Assembly (NCBI GenBank): GCA_017450485.1
Contig: JAFSTN010000018.1
Span: 1-64,000, forward strand
Origin: Lachnospiraceae bacterium
GTDB lineage: Bacteria; Bacillota; Clostridia; Lachnospirales; Lachnospiraceae
DNA length: 64,000 nucleotides
Reading direction: 5' to 3'
In this document: one piece after another, positions 62,829-64,000 of the stretch
Layout: each line of letters begins with the position of its first letter
Numbering within the stretch: position 1 is the stretch's first letter
Program-made: the position numbers and the translations under genes
The notes under the pieces: generated by a model
Seen by the model: only the letters and a program-made list of their open reading frames with translations
Database searches by the model: none
Told to the model about the DNA's origin: nothing

Positions 62829-64000
62829 TCTCCGGCTCCTTTCTCGCTTTCCATCTGGGAAGCCTGTATCTTCTTATCCTCTTCGACACGTCTGGCTAGT
62901 TCTGCCTGAGCTTCCTCGTTTTCAGCCTGTCTGATTTCTTCACGCTTCTGAGCATAGAGCTCATCCAGGTTGATCACACCCTTTTCGATCAGGCGGAAGA
63001 ACGCATCGAGTGCATCGGGATCAAACTGTGTTCCACGCCCGCGCTGCATCTCTTTGATGACATAATCGGTATCCATATGATTGCGGTATACACGATTGGA
63101 TGTCATCGCATCGAAAGCATCCGCCACACCTATGATCCTGCCCATAAGAGGTATCTCCTCTCCTTTAAGACCATCCGGATAGCCCTTGCCGTCATAGCGC
63201 TCATGATGATATCTGGCACCGTCTGCCACATGCTCTATAAGAGTAAAGTCCTTTAGTATCTCGGCACCTCTGGTCACGTGTGATTTCATCTGAGCATATT
63301 CTTCATCGGTAAGCCTTCCGACCTTATTAAGCACGCTGTCAGGTACACCTATCTTACCGATATCATGAAGCTGCGCAGCTTTACGCAGGTTGGATATTTC
63401 TTTGCTTCTTTTCCACCACGGATAGCATTTCATCTCTTCCGCGATCATTGCCGAGTACTCGGCCACTCGCATTGAGTGCTGATGTGTGCGCACGTCTTTG
63501 GCATCGACCGCTTTTGCAATAGCCATGACGGTCTCATTTGCCATATTCAGTTTGATCTGCTGCTGATTCAGCTGTCTCTGAACTACCAGCCAGGTAAACC
63601 AGATCATGATCATTGAAAGGAGTATCAGTATATACAGCATGAATACCGGTTGTTCGAAGAGCTCGCCTTCCTTGACCAGATCGAATTTCTGCTCTTCCAG
63701 AACTTTCTCGCCGGCACTGTCGAAAATGGCCAGATGGAATGTATAATCACCTGACGGAAGATTTGTATAGATGATGTTGGTCAGATTGTTCTGGGGTATG
63801 ATGGTCCATTGCCTGTCATATCCTTCCAGATAATAACCGACATTGGGCTCCTGTATGGTATAGTTCAGTATCTCGGGTGAAAGCTCCACACGATCCACAC
63901 CCTGCCCCACCACGATAGCAGATTCACGGGAAATGGGCTGTAAAACTCCATCCAGACGGACGGATGCCATCTGCATACGGTATGAGCGGACATCACTGTT
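62825..64000 (-). CDS. Two-component-regulator-like (Y_Y_Y) receptor with HD-GYP domain, 5' end outside window
   Basis: The frame is open to the right edge, so the start and N-terminal part are missing. The visible 391 residues begin with a Y_Y_Y-type beta domain (GYYLEGYDRQWTII, YTNLPSGDYTFHLAIFD), then one transmembrane helix (about residues 120-142 of the visible part), a short coiled coil, and an HD-GYP domain: HSMRVAEYSAMIAEEM, LHDIGKIGVPDSVLNK, YHHERYDGKGYPDGLKGEEIPLMGRIIGVADAFDAMTS. HD-GYP enzymes degrade c-di-GMP. The missing part is probably an extracellular beta-propeller. The tail is Glu/Ala-rich. Confidence 0.92.
   Translation of the reverse strand, partial: NSDVRSYRMQMASVRLDGVLQPISRESAIVVGQGVDRVELSPEILNYTIQEPNVGYYLEGYDRQWTIIPQNNLTNIIYTNLPSGDYTFHLAIFDSAGEKVLEEQKFDLVKEGELFEQPVFMLYILILLSMIMIWFTWLVVQRQLNQQQIKLNMANETVMAIAKAVDAKDVRTHQHSMRVAEYSAMIAEEMKCYPWWKRSKEISNLRKAAQLHDIGKIGVPDSVLNKVGRLTDEEYAQMKSHVTRGAEILKDFTLIEHVADGARYHHERYDGKGYPDGLKGEEIPLMGRIIGVADAFDAMTSNRVYRNHMDTDYVIKEMQRGRGTQFDPDALDAFFRLIEKGVINLDELYAQKREEIRQAENEEAQAELARRVEEDKKIQASQMESEKGAGE

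Noticed and set aside
1-64000. CRISPR array, insertion sequence or phage genes
   Set aside because: No regularly spaced repeats, transposase or phage structural genes were seen; XerD looks like the housekeeping recombinase.

Overview
The window looks like a chromosomal segment of a Gram-positive gut or rumen anaerobe of the Lachnospiraceae (Butyrivibrio/Roseburia-like). This is inferred from moderate GC, AGGAGG ribosome sites, MecA, RqcH, RNase Y, a class of YesM/YesN two-component systems, and the core orders yicC-gmk-rpoZ-rimO-pgsA-pncC and recA-recX-rny. Most genes lie on the minus strand. No tRNA, rRNA, CRISPR array or insertion sequence was seen. No gene-free stretch exceeds 300 bases.

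1-18.1 kb is a carbohydrate locus for unsaturated acidic oligosaccharides (glycosaminoglycan- or pectin-type). It holds a sugar-binding lipoprotein, two ABC permeases, a jelly-roll protein, a GH88 unsaturated glucuronyl hydrolase, a DUF2264 protein and KduI, all on the minus strand. A divergent sensor kinase, AraC-type response regulator and cytoplasmic heparinase II/III-type lyase complete it. No ATPase for the transporter is present. The 3' end of this locus is decayed: kduD survives only as three short fragments, a sugar-binding/GGDEF gene has lost about 265 codons with a frameshift, and a YbjN-like gene is cut short. An intact paralogue of the GGDEF gene remains.

17.3-20.8 kb is an EAL-larE-metallohydrolase operon. 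20.9-31.5 kb is an accessory block. It contains two GNAT acetyltransferases downstream of a 7.4-kb gene for a cytoplasmic protein of about 2,466 residues with an ABC1/UbiB-like kinase domain. It also contains a small upstream ORF and a Fic protein placed directly behind the 3' end of the tmRNA gene. This is the least explained part of the window.

31.7-46.2 kb is core: ssrA, smpB, secG, mecA, argJ, a tandem class II aldolase, tpiA-pgk-gap, a PHP phosphatase, DAHP synthase, xerD and an aminotransferase, plus two lipoproteins. 46.3-55 kb carries rny, recX, recA (with promoter and LexA-type boxes), pncC, pgsA, rimO, rpoZ, gmk and yicC, with a GH5 gene intercalated between recX and rny. 55-64 kb has a MATE exporter and a long minus-strand operon of HD-GYP receptor, BMP-type binding protein, SCP2-like, DUF2130, flippase and rqcH genes. 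The HD-GYP gene runs off the right edge. Four c-di-GMP-type proteins (two GGDEF, one broken; one EAL; one HD-GYP) occur in the window, two of them tied to sugar- or ligand-binding modules.
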